Below are positions 48,001-57,714 of a stretch of DNA of 64,000 nt, one piece after another. The stretch is from assembly GCA_029964075.1 (NCBI GenBank), contig CM057140.1, forward strand, positions 4,420,643 to 4,484,642, read 5' to 3'. The DNA is from Patiria pectinifera (lineage: Eukaryota; Echinodermata; Asteroidea; Valvatida; Asterinidae). A model generated the notes under the pieces. It had not been told where the DNA came from, did not search any database, and worked only from the letters and a program-made list of their open reading frames with translations. The number at the start of each line of letters is the position of its first letter. Positions within the stretch are counted from its first letter, which is position 1. Both the position numbers and the translations under genes were made by a program.

Positions 48001-51000
48001 GATCAGCCGAAAACAAAACAGTAGCTGCGCGCTGTGCAATAACACATACAGTACGAAGTGCAAACAGTGACCTCGCACAGCTAGACTATGATATGCAAAT
48101 CAAGTGGTGCTGTAAGAGCACCTTGGAACTTGGCCTGCAGTTTTTGTTATTTTGTCCCCAGAATTTACATTGAGTTATATTTGGTCTGCAGACTCAGAAC
48201 TTGTTGGAGAATGTAGCTGCACTATCCAGCTCTCTGCCCAAGTAAAATATGAGCCTCCACAACCAAGTACTGAAAGATAATCTCATCTTTATTCGCATAC
48301 AGGGTCAACGCTCGAAATACAGTGACAAAATAAAGAAAAACATAAGCCAAGGCTCACTGATGTTCCACGGCATTCACTCAACACCACCTGATTTGCATAT
48401 CACAGCCTAGCAGTGCAAAGTTGCTGTTTGTGCTTCATACAGTACGTGAGTGCAAATGTTATTCATGGTCAAGACTCTCAATGTTTTCAGTTGCCTACTG
48501 AATCCAACAGATTTCAACAGGAATTTAAACAAGGTGTTTAATACTCAATCCTACAGGATCCAACAGAAATGTTAAATAGTTTGATATGTTGGATTGAGCA
48601 GGGTCAGGGGCGAGATTTGTGAAGATAGAGCATAGTGTTTTGAATTTCTTAATTGTGTTTTATACAAACCTTGTTCCTTCATCCGGAGCTGTTTTCTTGA
48701 AGTTGATGTCTTTGCTGTCTATCCCAGTATTATTGACTAACTTGAGGATGATAGGATCGGTGGTTGGTCCTCTTCTAGAGATAATGATCTGATTGACAAG
48801 AATGTAGGAGAGTTCTTGATGGGCATAGAGTCTCTGCTCAATCAAGGCATCCTTGGTAGTGACTTTACGATGGAATGTTCCTGGAAAAGTTCACACATAG
48901 CCAGCTTTTAGCTTTATACAGATATGAAATCTGGTCTTTCTAAAGTGTGGAAAAAATGTCGGGATAGAAACCAAACTTGGAGAACAAAAATTTTGTCAGT
49001 GTATCCCTAACATGCCTCACAAAAAACACATTTGGATTTTCAACTCCAAGCCAATTTTAGAATATGACTTTCTGCAAAATAGCCATTCCTCCTTTTGCGC
49101 CTCAAAAAATAGAAATAAACCTCAAAACTGCATCAATTATTTTCTGAGAAAATCATAGTAAACTTAGAGAACATGGTGCATGGCCTGGATACGGATAATG
49201 GCCCGATCCGAACCCATTTATGAATACACTTTCGGTCAGAAGTCAAACAAGTCAGAAATTCACAAATTTTGAATGATTTTGTTCAACAATTTTACTTCAT
49301 GGTTTGTGAAACACCAGTCCTGCCATGTCTGTGGTATGTGTCTCGTGCGTGTAGTGCTAGATACCTCCTTATATGGAGATTGGCGTGCGCGCGAGGTGCA
49401 TACTGCACGGCGCGGCACAGAACGCAGCCGTGTTTTATCAGTGGCCTCTCGACCAATAGGAATGGGTAAACTGTTTGAGGTATTTATGAATTAATATAAA
49501 ACCATATGTTCTACTGGCTTGTTGCCTAACAACAAAAATCAATTTTTATAATGGCATTTGAAGTTCAAATTAGGTTTTGCCTTTCACCGACGTGTAAACA
49601 CTGTATACTCAGTGTTTTACCTCCCGAGTGATTTTCCAACTTTCACTTGGGAGGTAACACACTGAGTCTACAGTGTTTACAAGTCGGTGAAGGGCAAAAC
49701 TTAATTTGATTTACATTACCCCGACGCAAAAAAAAATGTCCACCTTATGAATAGTTTATGCGGAACCCGCTGCTATGTACATCAGATTCGAACCAGCCAA
49801 TTGATCCGGTTAGCTCGGTGGTCGAGTGGAAAGACGTCTGCACTAGAAAGCTGGAGGTCGTGGGTTTGAGTCCCGTCTGAGTGATTTTTTCCAACTTTCA
49901 CTTGGGAGGTAACACACTGAGTTTACAGTGTTTACACGTCAGTGAAGGGCAAAACCTAATTCGATTTACATTACCCCGACGAAAAAAAAAAAAAATTCAA
50001 CCTTATGAATAGTTTATGCGGTACCCGCTGCTATGTACATCAGATTAGAACCAGCCAATTGATCCCGTTAGCTCGGTGGTCGAGTGGAAAGACGTCTGCA
50101 CTAGAAAGCAGGAGGTCGTGGGTTTGAGTCCCACCCCAGTGATTTTTTCAACTTTCACTTGGGAGGTAACACACTGAGTTTACAGTGTTTACACGTCGGT
50201 GAAGGGCAAAACCTAATTTGATCTACATTACCCCGACAAAAAAAAAAAAATTCAACCTTATGAATAGTTTATGCGGTACCCGCTGCTATGTACATCAGAT
50301 TAGAACCAGCCAATTGATCCCGTTAGCTCGGTGGTCGAGTGGAAAGACGTCTGCACTAGAAAGAAGGAGGTCGTGGGTTTGAGTCCCACCCCAGTGATTT
50401 TTTCAACTTTCACTCGGGAGGTAACACACTGAATATACAGTGTTTACATGTCGGTGAAGGGCAAAACCTAATTTGATCTACATTACCCCGAAGCAAAAAA
50501 AAATCCACTTTATGAATAGCATTTGAAGTTCTTACCATTTTCAAGATCCAGCGAGTAAGACTCTTTTGAGATGCTGACATTTGAAGGCAGAGAGACTCGA
50601 ATGGCTGCTGTTGATGGAATTCTGGCTCGATGACTTGCTCCGCCACGCCCGTTGTAAACTCCGTTCACATAAATAGTATCACTGTAAACAACTGTTGCTA
50701 GGTAACCGTTACCGACCGCAGGAAGGCAACAAGTCTCGTTTGGCAGTCTGAAGAGTCAAGATGTAAATGATCAGTCTTTTCTACATGTATGCAATGTAAA
50801 AGGTGCTTTTGGCCCAATAAAATAGCTTCTCATTATAATAATAATACCAATCGGCATTTAAGACCATTCTTATTAGTAAACTAAATCACAGCGCAGATCA
50901 TTGGGCCAATTAAACATTCCAAATACCATCTCAGCTCCCTGGGGAGTATACAGCTGGATGCTGCCTGTTAGGTGCAAGCAAGCTAATTCTATCACAATAA

Positions 51001-53292
51001 CCATCTCTGCCCTCACAGGCACCCATTTACTCCTGGGTGGAGAGAAGCAATGAGTGACAAAGTGCCTTGCTCAAGGGCACACGCACCATGACCCCGCCAG
51101 GACTCGAACCCACAACCTGCAGCTTTACCCACTGACCACAAATTCAGTGCCCTTAAAGGGACACTACATGTAGGTCCTGGAACAGCCCAATTGGGCTACA
51201 AAACGCGCTTTGAACGAGAAGATGATAATCGGAAATAACATTTAAAAGTAGGATATAATCATCCACACAACTATCCTTACAAAACTGGGCGTTTTTGTGT
51301 TATTCCTGTATAATGCGTGCGAGAACGAATTTCGGGGTCCACCTTTGGGACCCCATAAATTCGAGCCGTTGGACGCTAGTTTTGATTTCATTCGTACATG
51401 TAAAGTGTTCGCCTTTTGTGGATGTTGAAGAAACCACAATTTTTTGCATTGGTGTTTGGTCACAGCGCGCTGTTCCCGAGACACACAACGTGTGTAGCGT
51501 ACACTGACCAATGACTGAGAAAGACACGATAAACGTATTCGTACTCCGTCATGTCCGATGTAAATAAGCGGGTTTTTTACGCCATTTCTCGGGAACGGTA
51601 AGACATTGTGTTTGTTTCCTTTCAAACAGATGTTTGAAATAGGTAAACAATTCAAAACATAAAATTTTCGGGGATTTCAGGACCTAGTACCCCTTTAACC
51701 ACAAGGCCACAGCACTCCATTGCTACTCTATTACTTGATAAGGAGCAACTGTTTACCACAGTAACAACTAAATTCTTGGTAAGCATGCTATATGATAATG
51801 CATTGGACTCTACGGCACTTTGCTAAAACTCTAAAGAGATCCACGTGTGGGACAAACTGTGTACAGCAGAAATGCGATTATAATGTGTCTCTTTTTGCTT
51901 CAACCAAGGGGCTTCATGTGCATGCGTCTATCCACACTGCCACTGCTGTAGTCTTGAACCCAGATGTCATTGATCAATAGCGATGATTGCATTGCTGTAG
52001 AGCACCCTTCCACAATATTATTTTTTTACTTTCTCATGCTACATCTTTGGAAATTTGCAGCAAGAAACTGGCCTGTCAGTCAACTGCAAATGTCTAAAAC
52101 TTAGCCAGTGTCTTGATCGCTTAACGTTTCAGATATTTTGAGGTGAACAGAAAGTCTGAAACATTTATGTTTTTTACAGGTTTACATTTCAGACATTCAG
52201 GGATTAGGCTATGTTTCAGACATAAAATGTCTGCAAGGTTGACAAAATGTTTGAAATCATTATAATCGCCATTGTTCTCATTTCAGACATGGTTCATAGT
52301 GTCACCTACCATACCTGTAACTGTTACAGCCCGATAGTCCGAAGCTTCTTTAGTCCGAAGCTTCTTTAGTCCGAAGGTTCTTTAGTCCGAAGGGTCATTA
52401 GTCCAATAATCCGAAGGGTCATTAGTCCGAAGGTTTGTTAGTCCGAAGATTCAATAGTCCGAAGGTTCAATAATCCGAAGGTTCAATAGTCCGAAGGGTC
52501 CATTAGTCCGAAAATAGAATACGGTTAATTAATCCGAAGGTCCGAATAGACAATAGGGTTTGATAGTCCAAATTGAGAATAATGTTCGATAGTCTGAATA
52601 TATGGTACATGTAGGGTTTGATAGTCCGGATTGACAATAAGGTTCGATAGTCCGAATTGAGAATAAGGTTCGATAGTCCGAATGGGCAATACGGTTCGTC
52701 AGTCTGACACTTCGGACTATCGGACCTTTCTGTTGATTCGGACTATCGGACCTTATTGCCGATTCGGACTATCAGACCTTATTGTCGATTCGGACTATCG
52801 AACCTTGTTGTCAATTTGGAATAATGAACCTTCGGACTATTGAACCTTATTTTCGTTTCGGACTATGGAACCTTCGGACTGATTAACCTTATTCTAAATT
52901 CGGACTACCGAACCTTCGGACAAATGAGCCTTCGGGCTAATGAACCTTCGGATTAATGAACCTTCGGACTATTGCATCAAATGTTCAGATTAACGAAACT
53001 TATTTCATTTTCGGACTAACAAACCCCCTCTTATAAAAATTGTGTGCATTTGGACTTTCAAACCTTCGGACTAAAGAACCTTCGGACTATCAGACCTTTG
53101 GACTATCGGGCGGCCCCCGTGACTTACAACATGTTTATAAATCAAACTTCCAGTCTCATAAACTTACACTGCAGACTCAAAGACATAAGCAGATGGGGAT
53201 ATGTCCTTGTATTTCTGGTTGCAGGGACAGGCATTTGTGTTGGTTACTATTAACCAGCATAGTGCCAGTGCAAAAACACAAGACGCAGGCAT
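35949..53292 (-). CDS. PGGHG: PGGHG: protein-glucosylgalactosylhydroxylysine glucosidase (GH65), complete, 10 exons
   Basis: PGGHG (formerly ATHL1) removes glucose from glucosyl-galactosyl-hydroxylysine of collagens. Ten minus-strand exons join in phase to 2154 bases (717 aa plus stop; the human protein is about 737 aa): 53292-53168, 50747-50536, 48880-48670, 47368-46770, 45497-45288, 42045-41836, 39762-39533, 38534-38376, 37695-37551 and 36001-35949. Residues 1-21 look like a signal peptide. The core has [33 protein letters not shown] (Asp330), PPDEYHSNVNNS (Glu459) and VWTE (Glu603). These three match human Asp301, Glu430 and Glu574 (catalytic, from memory) with a constant offset of 29, which supports the splice model. 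The first exon rests on a fitting ATG, signal peptide, donor and phase. Confidence 0.95.
36108..36612. mobile_element. Nested inverted-repeat element
   Basis: An inner palindrome (36125-36270) has ATGTGGGATATGACGTTTTG inverted around a GC-rich hairpin. GTTATACCTCTGTCTTG (36274) is inverted at 36590-36610. A perfect short hairpin (GGCACACTCCCTG/CAGGGAGTGCGCC) lies near 36505-36535. Confidence 0.6.
36735..37465. mobile_element. 731-bp TIR element
   Basis: The ends are AACCTCCGGCTAAACCGGCA and TGTCGGTTTAGCCGGAGTTT, inverted with few mismatches. There is no transposase. It lies in the last PGGHG intron. Confidence 0.75.
37551..37695 (-). CDS. PGGHG: PGGHG exon 9
   Basis: It encodes VRGLDYLGSEIDFIATEKTV and onward to GAVYDLVK, the C-terminal beta-sandwich region. 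The acceptor is GGTTTGCAG and the donor is TCAAAG|GTAAAC. Confidence 0.88.
37757..38276. mobile_element. Near-perfect palindromic MITE (~230-bp arms)
   Basis: The arms pair from AGGTGAGTCAAAAAAAAGC at the left to TTACTCACCCT at the right, through TTCTGTCCACGGATCACAAA in both arms, with a loop of about 60 bp. TA-type flanks suggest a Tc1/mariner-like target. Single-ended relatives start CAGGGTG at 5111 and 58054. Confidence 0.8.
38376..38534 (-). CDS. PGGHG: PGGHG exon 8 (third catalytic residue)
   Basis: It encodes VWTETASGRGAVNFITGMGG and FLQSVLFGYGG, with Glu603 in VWTE. It is 53 codons, phase 0 at both ends. Confidence 0.93.
38763..39020. mobile_element. GGGCCCAATTTCAC-ended MITE
   Basis: GGGCCCAATTTCACGGCG at the left and GTGTGAAATTGGGCCC at the right are inverted. 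It is 258 bp with subterminal GCTTAACxGTTAGC-like repeats. Confidence 0.75.
39073..39345. repeat. tRNA-derived SINE
   Basis: An A-box-like GTTGGCGTAACGG is followed 33 bp later by a B-box, GGGTTCGATTCC. The tRNA-related head ends CTCGGACCACATGTGG and continues into a body with CAGTCCCTACCTGA and GGTTTTCCTCCCAC. This is RNA polymerase III promoter architecture. It lies in the PGGHG intron between exons 7 and 8. Confidence 0.75.
39533..39762 (-). CDS. PGGHG: PGGHG exon 7
   Basis: It encodes GTTVKQADSILLGFPLNV, DPNGPAMSWSMFSIGYGEV and IQEPFR. The acceptor is CTTGATCAG and the donor is TTCAGA|GTAAGT. Confidence 0.93.
39780..40585. other. Intronic low-complexity interval
   Basis: Repeated short motifs (TTTTGATGGAGTTGG and CCCCCAAAATCCCCCAAA, about 39960-40450) form a diffuse repeat. 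Nothing here is coding. Confidence 0.45.
40586..41079. mobile_element. hAT MITE with perfect 8-bp target duplication
   Basis: ATCCCAAC at 40578-40585 and 41080-41087 flanks it exactly. The ends are TAGTGGTGGGATTTAAATC and GATTTCTCCCACCGCTA. Eight-base duplications and a (C/T)AGxGGTGGG end define hAT elements. Confidence 0.9.
41347..41563. mobile_element. 217-bp MITE with 26-bp TIR
   Basis: CATCGCAGAGCTGACATACC at the left is exactly inverted at the right end (GGTATGTCAGCTCTGCGATG). There is no ORF. Confidence 0.85.
41836..42045 (-). CDS. PGGHG: PGGHG exon 6 (second catalytic residue)
   Basis: It encodes VKPPDEYHSNVNNSVYTNSV, with Glu459, and ends YHPEYEGYEI. The acceptor is CATTGTAG and the donor is AAATAG|GTCAGT. 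Confidence 0.93.
42350..43606. mobile_element. Element carrying the 145-bp array, with inverted ends
   Basis: GGGAAAAATGTTGCAACCTG near 42354 and its complement near 43583-43604 bound the array, a GGAC run (43460-43510) and a CCCCTCGAGCCTCTCGGCTGA tail hairpin. It sits inside TTAA copy 1. Confidence 0.65.
42567..43450. repeat. Six-unit tandem array, 144-145-bp period, with DR1-like motifs
   Basis: Units begin AAGTTATCATCCGGAAACC at 42567, 42711, 42855, 43000, 43145 and 43290, and the next partial one at 43435. Units carry TGACCTTTGACC (the first is variant). This equals the complement of AGGTCA-A-AGGTCA less its last base, a nuclear-receptor direct repeat with one-base spacing. Confidence 0.9.
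43935..44430. mobile_element. pogo-like MITE interrupted by a hairpin
   Basis: The outer parts resemble 1271-1450 (AGTCCCGACTGTGCATT, then AATTCTGATATAACAAACAT). The inner block at 44028-44295 is a hairpin with GGCACACAGTCAGAGT and GGCCATCGCAGATTTG inverted. Confidence 0.6.
45288..45497 (-). CDS. PGGHG: PGGHG exon 5
   Basis: It encodes AEVCPAEIYSLQEIHINGDI and AKYWESRVEFNNASGYYEIN. Opposite-orientation copies of one TTAA-flanked element lie in the introns on both sides. Confidence 0.93.
45540..45710. repeat. Single TGACCTTTGACC-type repeat
   Basis: It has ATGACCTTGACCTTTGACCC followed by an AAGTTTGAAGTTGAAATGTC tail, and belongs to the same broad family as the 42.6-kb array and the 9.3-kb pair. 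Confidence 0.6.
45959..46549. mobile_element. TTAA-flanked element, copy 2a (opposite orientation)
   Basis: TTAA lies at 45955-45958 and 46550-46553. It is the reverse complement of copy 1 without the inserted array, including a shortened version of the acidic ATG-opened peptide (complement of 46160-46235). Confidence 0.75.
46559..46751. mobile_element. TTAA-flanked element, short copy 2b
   Basis: TTAA lies at 46555-46558 and 46752-46755. This 193-bp internally deleted form lies one base from copy 2a and ends 14 bp inside the intron after PGGHG exon 4. Confidence 0.8.
46770..47368 (-). CDS. PGGHG: PGGHG exon 4 (catalytic Asp)
   Basis: This large exon of 599 bases has [20 protein letters not shown] and [20 protein letters not shown]. 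Its donor is TACAG|GTGGG; a MITE starts 14 bp inside that intron. A LINE fragment begins about 30 bp before its acceptor. Confidence 0.95.
47398..47900 (+). pseudogene. 5'-truncated CR1-like LINE ORF2, C-terminal fragment
   Basis: The frame reads IRPQLEYAATVWDPHQSNHI, NRLEAVQRQAARFVTGDD, LQHRRKVSRLTMLYRSIHEE and KTIEDWNELPDEL. This is the conserved region after the RT domain in CR1/L2-type LINEs. It is a different, more diverged family from the LINE at 59-63 kb. Truncation at the 5' end is normal for LINE insertion. It lies antisense to PGGHG, just upstream of the exon 4 acceptor. Confidence 0.85.
48670..48880 (-). CDS. PGGHG: PGGHG exon 3
   Basis: It encodes TFHRKVTTKDALIEQRLYAH and QELSYILVNQIIISRRG. 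The acceptor is CTTTTCCAG and the donor is ACAAG|GTTTG. Confidence 0.92.
49567..50515. repeat. Tandem SINE-like array with tRNA-like heads (~255-bp period)
   Basis: Three units each hold a tRNA-like segment (49809-49878, 50067-50134, 50321-50390). Each segment has an A-box-like TTAGCTCGGTGGTCGAG and a B-box-like GGGTTTGAGTCCC. It is followed by AGGTAACACACTGAGTTTAC, GTGAAGGGCAAAACCTAATT and an A-tract. A further hairpin head lies at 49567-49706. These are probably SINEs multiplied in tandem, not true tRNA genes. Confidence 0.75.
50536..50747 (-). CDS. PGGHG: PGGHG exon 2
   Basis: It encodes [20 protein letters not shown] then YSDTIYVNGVYNGRGGASHR, the family's first strongly conserved block. 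The acceptor is CTCTTCAG and the donor is AAAATG|GTAAGA. Confidence 0.95.
51153..51698. mobile_element. TTAAAGGG-ended MITE
   Basis: TTAAAGGGACACTACATGTA...GGTCCTG at the left and CAGGACCTAGTACCCCTTTAA at the right are inverted. It is 546 bp and lies in PGGHG intron 1. Confidence 0.75.
52326..53118. mobile_element. Foldback element of TAGTCCGAAGG / CCTTCGGACTA repeats
   Basis: The left half (52330-52700) is about 20 degenerate copies of TTAGTCCGAAGGTTC. The right half (52705-53118) is the same in reverse orientation (CCTTCGGACTAT). The outer ends are GCCCGATAGTCCGAAG and TTTGGACTATCGGGCGGC. There is no ORF. It ends about 50 bp from PGGHG exon 1. Confidence 0.85.
53168..53292 (-). CDS. PGGHG: PGGHG exon 1 (start codon, signal peptide)
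   Basis: The ATG at 53292 opens MPASCVFALALCWLIVTNTN, a hydrophobic core followed by ACPC, and the exon ends YVFESA plus two bases at TGCAGT|GTAAGT. Only this phase joins exon 2 in frame, giving SAVLPNETCC across the junction. Confidence 0.8.
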
Positions 53293-53375
53293 GGTTAAGT
53301 ACACCTGAAGAAGAAAGCCAACACAAAACCAAAGGAAAATTAATGTCACACTCACAACGGTTATAAATAGCCCAA

Positions 53376-53900
53376 ATGCGTCTGGCCGTACAGTACTATC
53401 GCAAGCTCTGTAGTATGGCCAGACGCTCAATGCTTCCAAAAAGACTGAATTTTTTTCCCCGCTGATGTATCGATTTTGCTACAGATTTTGCTCGAGATTA
53501 TCTTTTCATCCAGGACACAAATTTCCAAAGTTAAGGCTCTTAGTCGTAGAGCAACTCATACCTTTTCGAAAAATCGTTCTTTGGTCTCAATATTTTCATC
53601 CATCTGGCCAAAAGACGACTTTTAGTCATCATCTTCCACAAATATCGTCCTGAAAATGTCCTCCATGCGATTTCAAAATGGCGGCTGCGTTGTAATGTAT
53701 GCATTATGCGAGCGTGCTTGGGTAAGATAATGAATATGCATCATAGTTTATAACGTTTGTCGGGCGTGCGGCGCGGCTGGCCATACAAACACGAGGTCAT
53801 GAACTAAATAATGCATATTCATTATCTTACCCAAGCATTGGAAGCATTGAGCGTCTGGCCGTACATTGAGCGATAGTACTGTACGGCCAGACGCAGTCGG
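53376..53900. mobile_element. TIR element whose ends are themselves hairpins
   Basis: The left end (53376-53440) and right end (53838-53900) are inverted copies. Each folds alone as GCGTCTGGCCGTAC...GTACGGCCAGACGC (perfect at the right end). The interior holds a copy of the 31224-31425 repeat, inverted. It begins about 85 bp upstream of the PGGHG start codon. Confidence 0.75.
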
Positions 53901-56900
53901 GCTAGGTTCAGACTGGGACCGTGAGTGCACAAAAACGTGCAAAATTACTACTGACGTTTTTTTACTCACCATTCGGCTAATAAATGCCCACACAACACAT
54001 ACATCAAAATGCTATAGTTGCAAGCATGTAACCTGCAAAATTTGAGACCTTAAATCCAATTTTATGGCAAGGTTTTGGCAGTTCAAAAACCACCCAAGTC
54101 ATTCTCCATGCTCTAGAAATGTATGTCTGATTCCCAATGTATCCTGGGTAGGTGTAGGAAGAGCCTTGCAGCTTACTTGTTTTTTAATCAAGTGCCAAAT
54201 GAACATAGCGCCCTCTGCTAAAAAATAAAACATTTTGCATTCACTCAGATGAACAAGAGGGCGCTGTTTTATCTACATGATGAAAATGTTATAGCTGAGG
54301 AGTCTTTTTGCACAATGCATTGCAGTACACATCAACTTGATGTTTCGCGTTTGGATTTCGATAACTCCCTGCAAAATTAGAATTAAAAGCTGAATTTTTG
54401 GTGATGTAGTGCTCACAACAGCAACTTTGCTAGGCAGAAGTTTCGGGGATTATGGAAGAAACTGTAGTGAGTAAGAAGCTTGCAAATTTGATTCACACTG
54501 GTTTTATTATGCAGCACAAACTTTTGCACAATATGGATACCTTAAGTTTTGGGACTCTCATACACAGTATTGAGAGTCCCAAATTTTCGGACTAGGCTAG
54601 GTTATAAACTAAGTTATCAAAATAAGTTATTTTGATTCAACAAACATTCGTCGCAAGAGTTTATGGGTCATTCCATGAAGTTGAGGAACAGGCCATAATT
54701 TTTTCTGAGGTCTGATTATAAAATATTTTTTCTTTGTTATGGAATGGTTATTTCTAAAACAAATGTCATTTGACAATAAGGCTATAAGATAAGCTTTTTA
54801 ATGATACTACGCTCAATGATTTTCACAAATAACTTTCATACCCAAATTCTGTAAATGTCATGGCGTCCGGCATGAAATGGGGGAAAAGTGTGACAAAGAA
54901 ACCTGCACTTCAAAAATAACTCATTTCAAAAAGAAAACAAGTGGACTGGAGTTAAGGTTTTACACAAATTATAGTGAGCAGAGGTAGGCCTACCCCTTCC
55001 ATTGAAAAAAGTAAATATCAGATGTTACAAATTCGTTTGCACACGTTTGCGTATCAAAATTTCAACATGAAATTTCACGAAAAATAGACATCTGAAAGAG
55101 GCAGCACTTTCTGATTAGCCTATAATATAAAGAGGGTGAGTATACTTCTAATTCTAAAGCAAAAATAAACTACAAACTAAACCTAAATGTGAAAATCAAA
55201 ATTTGACAAAGTTCGACATGTTTTTGTACATACTACATCATGTGGAAGTGTGGTCTTCTGGTCTTTATTTACGGAGGTAGTCCAGTAAATTGGCCACATT
55301 TATCATGGGGGCTAGTACTACTAGTCAGTAGTACTAGTACTAGTAGTACTAGTAGTAGTACAGTCATGACAGTAAGCCAGGCCCCTAGCCCAGGTGGACT
55401 CCCTTTCCTCCCTGGGCCGTATACCTGTATACGTACGACGGAGGGCTAGCCACTGCCACTGACTGCGGGCCCCCTAATTGTCAAATATTTGTTGCCTTCC
55501 AAACTCTCCTGTCACGAAATGTTCGGACACAGTATTTCGCTTGTGTTATTTTGACATGGTTAGGTACCTATAATGTGGGTTAAAATCCTTGAAATATCAA
55601 ACAAAAATGTGAAATTTACCAGAATTTCGCTCACCGCGCCGTCAGTGCCCAAACACACGTCCCACACGTCATGCACGTGGTTCTTTATGTCTATGGTGCA
55701 GACCTCCTGTCATCTGTCGATTGAGGGCGCTTTAATTCGCTTGTAGAAGCCCCATTGAAAAGAGTGTAAAATCAACCACGTTCAGGACAAAATAAATAGC
55801 GTGCAAGTCGACATCACTGGGGTTTCTCAAACAAAAGTTAAATTATTGTCGTGTCCTTATTTTTAATTTCTTTAACTCTTTTCAATTTTGGGTGGATTAG
55901 CCAATTACATGTTTAAATCACACCAAAACAAAATCACCTCACGAAGAGTGATACCCGGTATAGTTCCCAAGCCTGCATATGTAGCCTTTTTGTACAATTA
56001 ACTTTGTGGCATATTCTTCCAATTTTTCAAGCATGGAGGACCCATTTTCAACCGTGATTTTATCAGGCCTGCCCTCAAATGGAAGCCCAGAAACCAGGGA
56101 GTTGATCCTTGGCTATATTTACACGATTCCAGAGTTTTATATAAAAGTCAAACGGGCTCGATCCGTTTTCAAAAGAAATTGTGTGGGTGCTACTTTTTTT
56201 GCTAGTCATGGCTCGCGTAGAAATTCTCACTTGAGTTCAAAATTCTTTTGAAAGTATAGGTATTTAGACTGCAGAGAAAATGATGATCAACATGTCATCT
56301 TTCATTTTCTTTTCAATTTTTGGTGGGTTGACCATTGAATTTTTGAGAAATTCACACTCGAAAAACAGTAGCGATCTTGAAAAGTGGCCATCTTGAAAAG
56401 GGATCCCTCCACAACATGGCTATATAGCGCCACTTTCGGTCTCAGTTTGCATCCTAAATGCTCAGAATTGGAAGCCCCGATTCCTCAATTCCATTTTGCT
56501 AACAACTCTCTAAAACAGAATAATTTGAGTGTACAAAATGTATAACTGTTATTCATGAGCTCGGTGGACGGATTTTGACCTACTAATAACTGGTGTGTAA
56601 CCCATTATTCCGTTGTCTGCCATACAATTGACAGCAGACTAAAACAAGGAATTTAATTTTCTGCACAAATTAATGAACCCCGCTAGCGCTCACGAGAGCC
56701 GAATTATTGTCTGGCTGCGATCGCCACCAATAATTCGATTTTTGTGAAGAAATAATTGATAAAGCAGTAAATAAACATAGGTGTATTTATTTATTTATTT
56801 GGCGTTCGATGTGTCATTCAAAATTGAATGACTTTTGTTTTGCTAAGAAAATAGCAGTTGAAACAAATCTATTTTCGAGGTCAAAACTCGACAACTACAG

Positions 56901-57388
56901 AGAATCTATCTTTAATAAAGGCTAAAACAGGGATCACAATCGTGTGATGGTGCAGTTTATAACGTCACCGTGGTTTAAAACCGTTGACGATGGCCTACCC
57001 AAGCCACTGCGGCGATTTTTTGGAAACATTTGCGGGGGATCTGGGGAGGGTAGGGAGGGGAGAAGGAGCCGGGGGGGGGGAGTTATACAGTCAGATACCA
57101 CCATCGTGTCTGTATAGGCTTACTGGTACAAGTAGTATACTGATATTTAGCTACTTCGGCAGTGCACTGCCGAAACAGCTATTGTTTTTGTTCTCTGCGT
57201 TTCCGTGCACACATTGCCTATATGGAAATTCTGAGATTTTAGCTATTTGTTTTGTACATGTTTGTGCTCACTTTGGCACTTTCGTTGATCCGATAGATTT
57301 CAGACTTGGTAAACACTTACACCATTACCTGAAGATGTGTACCGAAGACTTTTTGGGGTGCAGGAGTTTGATTTGTAAGGGGCGAAAA
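53901..57388. other. Non-coding interval
   Basis: No gene is recognised. It contains the dispersed repeat at 55165-55315, an AGTACTAG run (55315-55360) and short unconvincing frames (for example 56033-56248). Confidence 0.5.
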
Positions 57389-57714
57389 CAAGGGTGGACC
57401 AAGGGGGGCAACGGGGGCGATGCCCCCCCCCCAAAAAAAATAACCGTACCCATTTTTGTTAAACTGACGTCGCGATAAAGGCAGGCACTGCGTACATTAC
57501 CATCTTTTTCTCAAAATAATTTAGTTAAAGTGGTCAAAAATTGCCTCAAACGCTCCAAAGAGCATCTAGAATCCCCCCCCCCAAAAAAAATCGGGGCCCT
57601 TAAGCGGACCCCGAACCCCTCGCCGTAATTTTTGGGCCCATTTTTGGGGGGACTAAAACATTTTTTGGCCCCCCCCCAAACAAAACAAACATTTGTGTTT
57701 TGGATCCGCCCTTG
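57389..57714. mobile_element. hAT-like MITE with C-tracts
   Basis: CAAGGGTGGACCAAGG at the left and TTGGATCCGCCCTTG at the right are inverted. The flanking octamers GGCGAAAA and GGTAAAAA are similar. Three runs of C9-C10 followed by A7-A8 lie inside. Confidence 0.65.

Noticed and set aside
49809..50390. Three functional tRNA genes
   Set aside because: The B-box is GGGTTTGAGTCCC rather than the usual GGTTCGAATCC form, acceptor-stem pairing is poor, and the copies sit in a tandem repeat with A-tracts.
56984..57478. A 164-codon plus-strand frame
   Set aside because: It runs through G- and C-tracts and part of a MITE, shows no domain, and has no splice context.
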